From NCBI RefSeq assembly GCF_900446695.1, contig NZ_UAVP01000011.1, positions 124,001 to 188,000 on the forward strand: a stretch of DNA of 64,000 nt, given 5' to 3'. Within the stretch, counting starts at the first letter, position 1. Each line of letters opens with the position of its first letter. Both the position numbers and the translations under genes were made by a program. Source of the DNA: Capnocytophaga sputigena (GTDB lineage: Bacteria; Bacteroidota; Bacteroidia; Flavobacteriales; Flavobacteriaceae). Below, one piece after another: positions 1 through 8,360 of the stretch. Below the pieces are notes generated by a model, which saw only the letters and a list, made by a program, of their open reading frames with translations, searched no databases and was not told the origin of the DNA.

Positions 1-1663
1 CAAATTCTTTCAGCATTTGGTTGCTGATTTCTCCCGTTCCTGCTTGATAGTAAATATCTAAACTAGTCTTTGTTTTGAAGTAACTCACTAGCTCATTCAT
101 TACTTCTTCATTAAGAGTAACCTTCAATTGCTTTAATTTTCGAACTAAAATCTCTTTTCCTTCAGCAGCAACAGCTTTTGTTTCTTCTTTCAAAGCATTT
201 TTTATCTTACTACGTGCTTTAGCCGTTGTAGCATAGTTTAACCAGTTCTTAGTGGGTTTGGCATTTTCAGCAGTGATAATTTCTACTGTTTCACCGCTCT
301 TTAATACATAGTTTAGGGGCACTAATTTATTGTTTACTTTGGCTCCACGTGTTTTTAAACCCACTCCTGTATGTATTGAAAAAGCAAAATCAAGTGGTGT
401 AGCACCTTTCGGGAGAGATTTTATCTCACCATTAGGGGTAAAGACGAAAATCTCTTTAGAATACAAGTTGAGTTTGAAATCTTCTACAAAGTCTACAGCA
501 TTTGCCTCGCTGTTTTCAAAGACTTCTTGCAACCTATTAAGCCACATTTCGATGCCTTCTTCTTTTTGGTCGCCGTGTTTATACTTAAAATGGGCTGCAT
601 AACCTTTTTCAGCGATTTCGTGCATACGTTCGCTGCGTATTTGCACCTCTACCCATTTGCCTTTTGGACCCATTACAGTAATATGTAAGGCTTCATAACC
701 TGTAGATTTAGGTGAGGAAATCCAATCACGCAATCGGGTGGGATTAGGACGGAAGTGGTCGGTAACAATAGAGTATATTTTCCAAGCCAAAAACTTTTCT
801 TCAGCTGGTTCACTTTTATAGATGATGCGAATTGCAAATTTATCGTAAACTTCTTCAAAACTCACACCTTGCGATTCCATTTTCCTATAAATAGAATAGA
901 TTGATTTGGGGCGCCCTTTAATGTAATAATCAATTTTTTGTTGTGTTAAAGAGGTTTCTACTATTTTGGTAAACGCCTCAATGTATTCCTGTTGTTCTTC
1001 TTTGGATTCCTCCATTTTGTTTAGGATACTATTGTAGCGTTCGGGGTCAGTATATTTAAGGGCGAGGTCTTCTAATTCTGTTTTGATGTTATACAATCCA
1101 ATGCGGTGAGCAATAGGGGCATAAATATAGAGTGTTTCGGAAGCTATTTTGGCTTGTTTATAGTCTGCCATCGAATCCATTGTTTGCATATTGTGGAGTC
1201 TGTCAGCAATTTTTATGAGAATCACGCGCACATCGTCATTCATTGTAAGAAGGAGCTTTCGGAAGTTCTCGGCTTGTAAAGAGATGTCATTTTCGCGGCT
1301 CATACTCGAAATTTTGGTAAGTCCTTCTACAATATGAGCTACAGTTTTACCAAAAAGCCGTTCCATATCTTCAATTGTATAGTCGGTATCTTCTACTACA
1401 TCATGTAACAAAGCAGATGCAATGGCTATAGCGTCTAATCCTATTTGTGAAGCAACAATTTTAGCTACGGCAATAGGGTGAAAAATATAAGGCTCCCCAC
1501 TTTTTCGGCGTTGATTCTTGTGCGCATCAACAGCGGTGTCAAACGCCAAGCGAATGAGTTTTTTATCTTCATCACTCAAGGTTTGATAACTAATACGCAA
1601 GAGTTCTTTATACTCGCGGGCAATGGCTTTGTTTTCTTCTTCTAAGTCGGTGTTTGTTTCCAT
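1..1663 (-). CDS. spoT: bifunctional (p)ppGpp synthetase/hydrolase (RelA/SpoT family), C-terminus missing
   Basis: This enzyme makes and degrades the stringent-response alarmone (p)ppGpp. The frame opens at an ATG (1661-1663, reading METNTDLEEENKA) and runs off the left edge, leaving 554 codons of a family usually about 730 residues long. An HD hydrolase domain carries the intact motif HDVVEDT (His87-Asp88, Glu91-Asp92), so hydrolysis should be possible. The synthetase domain follows, with GYEALH near residue 320 and VEVQIRSERMHEIAEKGYAA just after it. A TGS domain region (FTPNGEIKSLPKGATPLDFA) comes next. The ACT domain would lie outside the window. The name spoT rather than rel is a convention for a likely single bifunctional enzyme; no second copy can be excluded here. 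Confidence 0.95.
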   Translation of the reverse strand, partial: METNTDLEEENKAIAREYKELLRISYQTLSDEDKKLIRLAFDTAVDAHKNQRRKSGEPYIFHPIAVAKIVASQIGLDAIAIASALLHDVVEDTDYTIEDMERLFGKTVAHIVEGLTKISSMSRENDISLQAENFRKLLLTMNDDVRVILIKIADRLHNMQTMDSMADYKQAKIASETLYIYAPIAHRIGLYNIKTELEDLALKYTDPERYNSILNKMEESKEEQQEYIEAFTKIVETSLTQQKIDYYIKGRPKSIYSIYRKMESQGVSFEEVYDKFAIRIIYKSEPAEEKFLAWKIYSIVTDHFRPNPTRLRDWISSPKSTGYEALHITVMGPKGKWVEVQIRSERMHEIAEKGYAAHFKYKHGDQKEEGIEMWLNRLQEVFENSEANAVDFVEDFKLNLYSKEIFVFTPNGEIKSLPKGATPLDFAFSIHTGVGLKTRGAKVNNKLVPLNYVLKSGETVEIITAENAKPTKNWLNYATTAKARSKIKNALKEETKAVAAEGKEILVRKLKQLKVTLNEEVMNELVSYFKTKTSLDIYYQAGTGEISNQMLKEF

Positions 1664-1735
1664 AAATAAAAATGAATGTAGAAAAATCTAACTTTAGCAA
1701 AATTTGGAACTTTACTGAAGTTTTAGAACTATTTT

Positions 1736-2512
1736 TTATTTAATAGTAGCCGATAATTTGCGGAGCTTGATAGCCGTAAGGATTTTTTTAGTATACAATG
1801 GGAAGTCGGCACCGAGAAGCCAACCAAAATATCCTGGTTCTTCGTCAAAAATATCTTCTACACGTTTGCCTTTGTGTTTCCCAAAGGTAAAGATTTCCTC
1901 ACCTTTGTCATTATAGCCAATAAACCCAGCAAAGTCGGCTATTTGTTTGCGATAAGTAAACTCGCTGAGTTTTTTGATATTGTTCTCTAAGCTGTCATAA
2001 CGGTCGAGCTGGGCTTTGAGGATTTCATAAGTGGCATTAGTATCTGCCGAAGCTGTATGCGCATCAATAAGGTCTTTACCACAATAGAACTTATAGGCTG
2101 CCGAGAGGGTACGCTGTTCCATTTTGTGAAAAATAGTTTGTACATCTACCGATACGCGGTTTCCCAAATCAAAATCTACTTCAGCACGCAACATTTCTTC
2201 GGCAAGCAAAGGAATATCAAATCGGTCGGAATTGTAGCCAGCAAGGTCGGAATCTTTTATCATATTATGGATTTGCTTGGCGAGTTCTTTAAAAGTAGGC
2301 TCACACGCAACACGTTCATCGGTAATGCCGTGCACATCTGAGGCAGCTTTTGGGATAGGAATAGTAGGGTTTACGAGCCATGTTTTACTTTCCTTATTGC
2401 CATTGGGGTAGACTTTTAAAATAGATATTTCAACGATACGGTCTTTGGTAATATCAATGCCCGTAGTTTCAAGGTCAAAAAAACAAATAGGTTTTGATAG
2501 TTTTAGTTCCAC
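1736..2512 (-). CDS. DnaQ-like 3'-5' exonuclease (DEDDh)
   Basis: A 258-residue exonuclease of the DNA polymerase III epsilon type. The DEDDh motifs are visible in order: FFDLETTG (Asp13, Glu15), a central GYNSDRFDIPLL, and a C-terminal DAHTASAD block carrying the His and last Asp. After the nuclease fold comes a short domain with FTFGKHKGKRVEDI and a GWLL segment, resembling the DUF3820-type tail seen on many Bacteroidota exonucleases. It may proofread DNA or act in repair or RNA turnover; the sequence does not decide between these. It lies 72 nt downstream of the (p)ppGpp synthetase gene's start side, on the same strand and after clpS in transcription order. Confidence 0.88.
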   Translation of the reverse strand: MELKLSKPICFFDLETTGIDITKDRIVEISILKVYPNGNKESKTWLVNPTIPIPKAASDVHGITDERVACEPTFKELAKQIHNMIKDSDLAGYNSDRFDIPLLAEEMLRAEVDFDLGNRVSVDVQTIFHKMEQRTLSAAYKFYCGKDLIDAHTASADTNATYEILKAQLDRYDSLENNIKKLSEFTYRKQIADFAGFIGYNDKGEEIFTFGKHKGKRVEDIFDEEPGYFGWLLGADFPLYTKKILTAIKLRKLSATIK

Positions 2513-2559
2513 GATTTTAGTGAATAGTTAAAGGTGAATAATTTTTAAAATGGTAATTA

Positions 2560-2847
2560 TTAATTTTCTATTTGAGCAGAGAGTCCAGCATCAAGAAGCG
2601 CGGTGCAAAGAGGTTCTAGATATTCATAACTTCCTGTTTTTACATCGCATTTTCCCTTGAAATGCACAATAATAGCACATTGCTCGGCTTGCTCAAAAGT
2701 GTGATGACAAACCTCTACTAAGGTATCGATAACGTGATCAAAAGTATTGACATCATCATTGTATAAAATGAGATGACATTCATCATCTATAAGCTCTATC
2801 ACGTCTTCCTCAGCAAAGGTTTCTTCTTGGTAATTATTTTGTAACAT
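2560..2847 (-). CDS. clpS: ATP-dependent Clp protease adaptor ClpS
   Basis: A 95-residue adaptor that delivers N-end-rule substrates to the Clp protease. The core motif LILYNDDVNTFDHVIDTL is the ClpS substrate-pocket region, followed by the helix with AEQCAIIVHFKGKCDVKTG that contacts the Clp N-domain. The N-terminus is short and acidic, as usual. A clear promoter lies just upstream, so it is probably the first gene of the clpS-exonuclease transcript. The partner could be the ClpC encoded at 51.0 kb or a ClpA-type protein elsewhere. Confidence 0.95.
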   Translation of the reverse strand: MLQNNYQEETFAEEDVIELIDDECHLILYNDDVNTFDHVIDTLVEVCHHTFEQAEQCAIIVHFKGKCDVKTGSYEYLEPLCTALLDAGLSAQIEN

Positions 2848-2867
2848 AATTTGCTTTTATAATGATA

Positions 2868-2899
2868 CAAAAGTATGGTAAATAAATGAATTGTGCAAA
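2868..2899 (-). promoter_or_regulatory. clpS promoter
   Basis: On the minus strand a TTTG (2896-2899) is followed after 20 nt by TACTTTTG (2868-2875). This matches the Bacteroidota sigma-ABfr consensus (TTTG, 19-21 nt, TAnnTTTG) and lies 20 nt before the clpS ATG. Confidence 0.75.
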
Positions 2900-2943
2900 T
2901 GTTTAATAGATATAATAAAAAAATAACAAAGATTATAAACTTA

Positions 2944-2979
2944 AAAGCACTAAAAGAAAAGGTCTTCCTTTAGTGCTTT
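2944..2979 (-). terminator. hairpin terminator below the CBASS pair
   Basis: An 11-bp perfect stem (AAAGCACTAAA at 2944-2954 with TTTAGTGCTTT at 2969-2979) around a 14-nt loop. It sits between the end of the membrane-effector gene and the clpS promoter, so it probably insulates clpS from island transcription. The T tract on the minus side is short. Confidence 0.6.
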
Positions 2980-3164
2980 ATTTATTATTTTATTATGATA
3001 TCACTATTAAAAAATTACATTTCTAAAAGTTTTGTTTTTACACTTCCTTTATCACTTTCTGATAAAGTAACATTTATCAAATTTCCAATACTTAAAAAGT
3101 TAATAATGCAATGAATTGATAGTTTTATTTGAAGAAGTAAATATTTTGACAAAAGAAATAATTG

Positions 3165-4094
3165 TTAAACTATTTTTTTTGTTCTTTCTTTTAATTTCTC
3201 AATTGTTTTTTCAATACTATAATTCATTTCATCTTCTGAATCATTTCTAAATATTTTATATATAAAATCAGGTATTAAAACGCTTAATTTCCTATTGTAA
3301 TAAATCATATCTTGAACTTCTCGTAAATCCTGTGTCTCAATTATTCCATCTATAGATAATCCTTCTAATAGTCCTTCTATTTTTTCTTTTAGATTCTTTA
3401 AGTTATTTATTGAAGTATTTACTTCTTTTATTTCTTCATATAAAAATGATACTATTGGTAACATTGGAATAAGCACTTTATATAACAATGCCTCTATAGT
3501 AAATCCTTTTATAAGAGACATAAACAATAATACGATAAAGTTCAGTATTGATAAAACAATAAGACCTCTTTTATATCTTATCCTCACTGTTTTGTCATAA
3601 TTAACATTTGCATTTTGACATAATAAAATAGATATACTTGTTTTAACTTTTCTAATTTCTGTTGGATACCAATTTTTAACAGCTTCAACTTTATTTGTAT
3701 TTTCTTTATCTTTTTTTGAGTATTTCCTAATAATATTTGGATTAGCATCTATCATATTAATGAGATATTTCCTTTTGGGTATAGAAAAAACAGAAATATC
3801 AAATTCTTCTTGTATTACAGCTGCTATATCTTTATAATTATTTGTAAGATTATCAAATATTATACCTATAATAAAAGCTATAACCACATAAATAATATAA
3901 ATATTTTTCCATTCTTTTATTTCCACAACTCTAAAATTATCCAAAAGAGAAATTATTATAGGAAAAATAATTGTTATTAATACAAATGACCATTTAAAAG
4001 TTTTTGCCTTAGAATATAATCTCCTTTGAGCAAGTAATTTATCTATATTAGTTTCTGTATTTTGTTGTTTTAATATTTCTTTTCCTTTATTCAT
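3165..4094 (-). CDS. four-helix membrane effector of a CBASS system (S-4TM-like)
   Basis: A 309-residue protein with four hydrophobic segments in two pairs, near residues 34-51, 64-82, 176-194 and 201-219. A Lys-rich soluble insert lies between the pairs and a soluble, charged tail follows. This layout, beside a CD-NTase gene, fits the S-4TM class of predicted pore-forming effectors (established knowledge: CBASS membrane effectors kill the infected cell when the cyclic nucleotide binds). The start chosen is the ATG at 4092-4094, which overlaps the CD-NTase stop (ATGAATAA, 8-nt overlap) and implies translational coupling. An in-frame ATG 30 codons upstream would give a poly-Lys extension inside the CD-NTase gene and is unlikely. 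Codon use is very AT-rich compared with the flanks, suggesting acquisition. Assignment to S-4TM rests on topology and context, not on an alignment. Confidence 0.75.
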   Translation of the reverse strand: MNKGKEILKQQNTETNIDKLLAQRRLYSKAKTFKWSFVLITIIFPIIISLLDNFRVVEIKEWKNIYIIYVVIAFIIGIIFDNLTNNYKDIAAVIQEEFDISVFSIPKRKYLINMIDANPNIIRKYSKKDKENTNKVEAVKNWYPTEIRKVKTSISILLCQNANVNYDKTVRIRYKRGLIVLSILNFIVLLFMSLIKGFTIEALLYKVLIPMLPIVSFLYEEIKEVNTSINNLKNLKEKIEGLLEGLSIDGIIETQDLREVQDMIYYNRKLSVLIPDFIYKIFRNDSEDEMNYSIEKTIEKLKERTKKIV

Positions 4095-5070
4095 ATTTAG
4101 GGAATTTATTACCAAAGATTTCTCTCCATTTATTGATTGCTTTTTCTTGATTTTTTTCATTTGTTTCTGCAAAAATAGCTTCATTTGCTTTAGTGAAAGC
4201 CCAATTTACTTTTATCGAAATTAAAATCTGTTCTCCAATGGTTAAATCATTTATATCTCCTTGAATATTTTTAGGATCATAAACAGGACTAAAAATATTA
4301 TTTGACAAATAAGAGAAAAAATCACGAATATCAAAGTTTATCCATTGTGATAATTTTGTTTTTTGCTTTACAAAATTTATAACAATCTGTTCAAATAAAT
4401 AAGACCCAATCGTATTTGTTGAATTATGTCTATTCCAATACTTCAATGTTCTTATTAATTGCAAAACCAGTCCATTATATTCTTGATTCACATTAGTTAT
4501 TAATTCTTGATCAATATTCGGATTTGTAGCTTTCCAATTTCCTTTCCCATCAGGAATTAAATAGAAGTTCTTATCTGTATAAAAACAAGGAACAATATCA
4601 AAATTCCACTCATAAGAAGTTAATTTCAATGTTGCGGCCTCTCCTCTCTTGTGTATATCTGCTGAACTATAGTGCTCAACATTTAACAAGGCTGATAAAA
4701 ATTTATTTATAACTCTTGTAGAATTCAAAATATTATTATCAGATATTTTTTTTAATCTATCTCCTGCATTTTCTGTATGAATATAATATATTCCATCGTT
4801 ATATGAATACGTAGCATAATTACCCGATAAACAAAACATTAAATCTATATCATCTAATTCTCTAATTTTAGTTTTTCTAGCAAAAGAACCAAATTTTATA
4901 TGTTTTTCTGCATATTCAAAAGGAAAGTAAAGACCTTCTTTTTGGTCAAAATTACTTAATTTCTTTATTAACCAATCTCTACTATCTCTTGCTTTCTTTG
5001 TTCTATCAGGAGCTAAATTAACAACCTCTTTATTAAACTCTTCAAACGCACTTCCAACTGTCTTTGCCAT
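4087..5070 (-). CDS. CBASS cyclic-oligonucleotide synthase (CD-NTase)
   Basis: A 327-residue nucleotidyltransferase of the cGAS/DncV-like type. The signature is GSFARKT (Gly61-Ser62), then the metal-binding Asp74 and Asp76 in ELDDIDLM, and a third Asp158 in WNFDIVPCF. An alpha-helical second half contains LIRTLKYWNRH, typical of the SMODS/CD-NTase fold. All three catalytic acids are present, so it should be active. It heads a two-gene operon with the membrane effector; no Cap2/Cap3 ubiquitin-like accessory genes and no HORMA/TRIP13 genes follow, which makes this a minimal (type I-like) arrangement. The clade and product nucleotide cannot be read from the sequence. A non-defence nucleotidyltransferase is a less likely alternative given the neighbour. 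Confidence 0.85.
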   Translation of the reverse strand: MAKTVGSAFEEFNKEVVNLAPDRTKKARDSRDWLIKKLSNFDQKEGLYFPFEYAEKHIKFGSFARKTKIRELDDIDLMFCLSGNYATYSYNDGIYYIHTENAGDRLKKISDNNILNSTRVINKFLSALLNVEHYSSADIHKRGEAATLKLTSYEWNFDIVPCFYTDKNFYLIPDGKGNWKATNPNIDQELITNVNQEYNGLVLQLIRTLKYWNRHNSTNTIGSYLFEQIVINFVKQKTKLSQWINFDIRDFFSYLSNNIFSPVYDPKNIQGDINDLTIGEQILISIKVNWAFTKANEAIFAETNEKNQEKAINKWREIFGNKFPKYE

Positions 5071-5096
5071 AAGATAATATTTTATTATTTTGGTTG

Positions 5097-5104
5097 CAAA
5101 AGTA
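5097..5104 (-). promoter_or_regulatory. putative -7 element of the CD-NTase operon
   Basis: TACTTTTG on the minus strand, 26 nt before the CD-NTase ATG. No clear TTTG is seen at the usual distance upstream, so the promoter may be weak or need an activator. Confidence 0.45.
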
Positions 5105-5150
5105 AATAATTTCTGAGCATTAAAATCACATTCATTTTGTAAGTTATCAA
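5101..5150 (+). repeat. diverged direct repeat, copy A
   Basis: This AT-rich segment, containing AGCATTAAAATCACATTCAT, resembles 6346-6392. Roughly 29 of the 35 central positions match. The two copies bracket the insertion sequence. Confidence 0.4.
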
Positions 5151-5316
5151 CAAAGTTTTCAACAGGAAAAAATATGATTACTATTTTCTAAAAATATTAT
5201 TCTCTAATCAACAAATATTACTATCTCCAATTAAAAAGATTGCCAAAGTTTGAAACCAAAACTGTAAGGAAGATTTATAAAGCACTGATTTTTAACTATG
5301 TTTTTTTGTAAGAATA

Positions 5317-6192
5317 CTATGTAAGTATTATCTTTGCAAAAAAAAAGTTATGACCACAAACATGTTTAAACTTTTTGAGGAACTTGGAGATAAACCCTAA
5401 TAGGAGCATTCTAATCCAAGTTATATCAAGATACTCATATCTCATTATCAAACCTTTATATCCGTCAAGCCAACCATTTGCTTGTTCAATTTTAAACCTA
5501 TTTTTGTACAATTCTTCATCAAAATAAACATCTGCTTGCTCTCCATTTCGGGGATTAGGTTTAATATTTGCTATAATTTCTTTACTTTCTAAAAACTCTC
5601 TAAGAGACTTACTATCAAATCCTGTGTCAGCATTGAGAAACAGACCTTTGTGTTCTATCCCTGCTTCTTCTAATAAAGCTAAGATTTCTTTTAGTACTTC
5701 TTCTATTTCATATAGGTCATTGTAATTTCCAGCTTTAGGGCTTCCCATAGCTATCATTTGCCCTTTATTATCACACAAAAAAATACTATTTGTAGTTACG
5801 GCTTTTTTTCTTGCTTGATAACCTGCAGATTCTCCTTTTTGGCGACAACGTGTATGACTACCTTCCAATTGAACGCAAGACATATCTAATTTTCTTTTCT
5901 TCTTGCTTAATAGATTCAACCATACTCGCTGAAAACTACCATCTTTACTCCATTTATTGAAGTAGTAATAGACATTTTGCCAAGAGATTTCTCCTTTTTC
6001 AAAATAGCTCTCAATTGGAAGTTCTCTCCATTGCACCCCTGTTTTTAATCTCTTGAGAATCAATAAAAATATTGAAGCTAAATCAAAATTACTTTTAAAT
6101 CCTCTTTTTCCTACACTTAAAAAAGGAATAATCCAATTATTTATTTTATCTTTGCCCAAAGTTCCTGAATTTTGGTGTTTTTTCTCAAACAC
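5317..6192 (-). CDS. IS5-like family transposase, first catalytic Asp changed
   Basis: A 291-residue DDE transposase. The N-terminal part (TGVQWRELP, FEKGEISWQNVYYYFNKW) is the DUF4096-type DNA-binding region of IS5-group enzymes. The catalytic part shows GSHTRCRQKGESAGYQARKK, LNADTGFDSK (Asp189) and RFKIEQANGWLDGYK (Glu236). The first acid, normally Asp in a LDGSHT motif, is Glu110 here (codon GAA), which may impair catalysis. The frame opens with GTG at 6190-6192; there is no in-frame ATG before an upstream stop. The last 15 or so codons lie beyond the left inverted repeat, so the C-terminal residues come from flanking DNA. The rest of the frame is intact. Confidence 0.88.
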   Translation of the reverse strand: MFEKKHQNSGTLGKDKINNWIIPFLSVGKRGFKSNFDLASIFLLILKRLKTGVQWRELPIESYFEKGEISWQNVYYYFNKWSKDGSFQRVWLNLLSKKKRKLDMSCVQLEGSHTRCRQKGESAGYQARKKAVTTNSIFLCDNKGQMIAMGSPKAGNYNDLYEIEEVLKEILALLEEAGIEHKGLFLNADTGFDSKSLREFLESKEIIANIKPNPRNGEQADVYFDEELYKNRFKIEQANGWLDGYKGLIMRYEYLDITWIRMLLLGFISKFLKKFKHVCGHNFFFAKIILT

Positions 6193-6245
6193 AAAATTAC
6201 TAATTTTCGTGAACTTTTACTTTATTATAGGAAAAAGTTTAAACA
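5363..6245 (-). mobile_element. IS5-like insertion sequence with 14-bp terminal inverted repeats
   Basis: The ends TGTTTAAACTTTTT (5363-5376) and AAAAAGTTTAAACA (6232-6245) are exact inverted repeats and enclose 883 bp holding one transposase gene. No target-site duplication is evident (left flank ends CACAAACA, right flank begins GCTTCAATG). The missing duplication and the altered catalytic residue suggest an old or rearranged copy. Confidence 0.75.
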
Positions 6246-6345
6246 GCTTCAATGTTAACACCTAAAATATTATTTTGTAAGCATCCTAAAATTTTGATTG
6301 TGAAAGTACTTATTACACTTTTCAAAATCATTTTGTATTATTATC

Positions 6346-6392
6346 AGTAAAAATTTAGCATTTAAATCACATTTATTTAATAAATTATTAAA
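6346..6392 (+). repeat. diverged direct repeat, copy B
   Basis: This segment, containing AGCATTTAAATCACATTTAT, is the partner of 5101-5150, on the other side of the insertion sequence and just before the outer-membrane protein gene's stop. Confidence 0.4.
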
Positions 6393-6473
6393 TTTTTTTT
6401 CTCTATTAGAGCTTATCACCTTTTGAATAAAGTTATTGGTTTCCTAATATAGTTTATTCTTATAACCCGTTTA

Positions 6474-8360
6474 TCACCTAAACGATACAACATTTGGTAA
6501 TCGTTGAGAAAAACTATGTAATCTAAAATCGTCGTTGGTAATCCCTGTAAATTTAAAGATATTCCTACCCGTTCCAGGTATATTAGGGTAATACCCAAAT
6601 GAAAACTCTATAGCACCAAAGGGTAAGTAGTCATTAGATATATAGAACCCCAAAGATACTTTAGAATAGACTTCAGTTTTTAAAAAAGCTGTATTATTTC
6701 TACCTATAAAACCTGCATCGGCTGATAGGAATGGGCTGAACCTAAAACCTAATAACTGAAAAGGTGCATAAACTTGTGTTTGAGAAGTAAAAATTAGTTT
6801 ACGTGTGCCATATACTTCACTACTATTGAAACCTAAAATACCATTAGAATCATTTAAGTTGATATTATTGCGCTGGTATATACTTCCATTGAATCCTATT
6901 ACGAATGAAGAACGTAAAAACTGACGAAAATGCCAATCGCCTATTGTAAATAACTTAGTAAAATAGGTGCCTTGTCCTCGTAGAATAGTTTCTTTACTAT
7001 TACCATTTTCAAAGAAAGATCCTACTTCAAAATTTATAGAGTGATAGCCCTTTTTATTATAGTTTGCTGAGGTAAATCCAATTCCAAGATATGGTAATGT
7101 TGCCTTATTTTTCCATAAAATACCTGAAGTGAGAAATATAGAATGTCCTATCCCTACATCCTCAATATCACCATTGCGGAAAATATAACGTTCTTTCATA
7201 AATCCTGTACTATTTAAGCTAAATTGAGTGAGATATAAATTTTCATTGCTGTAATATTGTTTTGGATCTATATCTAAAGAAGGTTTTTCGTAATAACTGA
7301 TATTGCGAAATCTTGCTGCTGCAATAAAATTGTGAATGAGTTTAGAATCTCCTTTTTTAATAGGTTTTACCCAACTACCAAAAGCATCGAAAGTTCGTGT
7401 CATTAACGTAAGGGTATAAACAGAATCGCGATACCTAATACCTTCATCTTTAAAACGATTCTCATAATATCCTAAACGTCCCGACCAACGTGCTAAAGGT
7501 GAATAGAGAGGTCGTTCTACTTGTATATTTTTTGAAAACTCATTTTCATAATCAGAATAATAACCTGTTCGTACATTGATATAAGAATTTCTGATATTTC
7601 TCACTACATAATTGAATCCTTTACCATTGTTTTCAATCCCTGAAAAGTATTGTTGATAAGTAAGCGAAAGTTCGTGTCCTATCCCGAAGAGATTCTGTTC
7701 AGTAAGCCTTGTCCAGCCTCTATTGCCTGCTAAATCTCCATCAAAGTACATAGACCAACTATCAAGCACATTTACTTGTACATCTATGGAATCGGAAGTT
7801 CCTTCTATAGGCGTTGCTTTCACTTGTGCTCTACGAATATACCGTTGATTACGCAATATACGTTCAGTTTCACTCAGTAGAAGAGTGTCTAAAGGTTTGT
7901 CCTTTTTAAACAAAAGCATCCTACGCACTGTACTCTCACGGGTTTTTATATGTAAAGCATTGCCATAACGTTCTAACCGAGTACGAGTAGATTTGCTCAA
8001 ATCTCTTTCATCAAAACCAAAAGGATCTAAGGTAGTGATAACAATGTTTCTAATGATTTTCCCTTGATAAGAAAAAGTTTTCTTAGGGGTAATAATTGTA
8101 GTAGATGTAATAGTAAATATACTTATTCCTTCAGGAACTTTTTTTTCTTCAATAACAATAAGATCATTTAAGTTCTTAGTGAGTTTATATTTTCCAAAAA
8201 AGTTTTTTATTTTTTTATAAAATGCTCTGTTTTTCATTTCTCTTTGAGGAGAAATGCCTTGTGGTAGAGAATCTTTTCCTCTTAAAGTATCTATTTCTTG
8301 AGAAAGAAGATAATTCATTCCCAAGAGAAAGAGTGCTATAAGAGTAAAGGTTTTTCTCAT
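6474..8360 (-). CDS. outer-membrane beta-barrel protein with N-terminal POTRA-like region
   Basis: A 628-residue secreted protein. Residues 1-20 form a signal peptide (ending NYLLSQ). A soluble part then contains a POTRA-like stretch (LSETERILRNQRYIRRAQVK) followed by a long series of alternating aromatic/polar strands rich in Tyr, Phe and Asn, typical of an outer-membrane barrel of the BamA/TamA (surface antigen D15) kind. The C-terminus does not end in Phe as classical Bam clients do but in VVSFR. It overlaps the tadA stop by 4 nt (ATGA), so the two are probably co-transcribed. The function is unknown; assembly or export of outer-membrane components is a guess from architecture. Confidence 0.75.
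   Translation of the reverse strand: MRKTFTLIALFLLGMNYLLSQEIDTLRGKDSLPQGISPQREMKNRAFYKKIKNFFGKYKLTKNLNDLIVIEEKKVPEGISIFTITSTTIITPKKTFSYQGKIIRNIVITTLDPFGFDERDLSKSTRTRLERYGNALHIKTRESTVRRMLLFKKDKPLDTLLLSETERILRNQRYIRRAQVKATPIEGTSDSIDVQVNVLDSWSMYFDGDLAGNRGWTRLTEQNLFGIGHELSLTYQQYFSGIENNGKGFNYVVRNIRNSYINVRTGYYSDYENEFSKNIQVERPLYSPLARWSGRLGYYENRFKDEGIRYRDSVYTLTLMTRTFDAFGSWVKPIKKGDSKLIHNFIAAARFRNISYYEKPSLDIDPKQYYSNENLYLTQFSLNSTGFMKERYIFRNGDIEDVGIGHSIFLTSGILWKNKATLPYLGIGFTSANYNKKGYHSINFEVGSFFENGNSKETILRGQGTYFTKLFTIGDWHFRQFLRSSFVIGFNGSIYQRNNINLNDSNGILGFNSSEVYGTRKLIFTSQTQVYAPFQLLGFRFSPFLSADAGFIGRNNTAFLKTEVYSKVSLGFYISNDYLPFGAIEFSFGYYPNIPGTGRNIFKFTGITNDDFRLHSFSQRLPNVVSFR

Larger units (their letters stand above)
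2848..3164. other. 317-nt intergenic stretch between the CBASS effector and clpS
   Basis: It holds the clpS promoter and the hairpin. The remainder (about 2980-3164) is very AT-rich. On the minus strand the frame of the effector gene continues after its stop for 49 codons (3015-3164), ending SDKGSVKTKLLEM. No start or family is recognised, so it is not called as a gene. Confidence 0.5.

Noticed and set aside
330-602. 90-codon plus-strand frame inside the (p)ppGpp synthetase gene
   Set aside because: It is antisense to a well-conserved coding region and has no recognisable domain or start context.
2560-2847. clpS as part of the CBASS island
   Set aside because: It has its own consensus promoter and is separated from the island by a hairpin; its composition matches the core genes.
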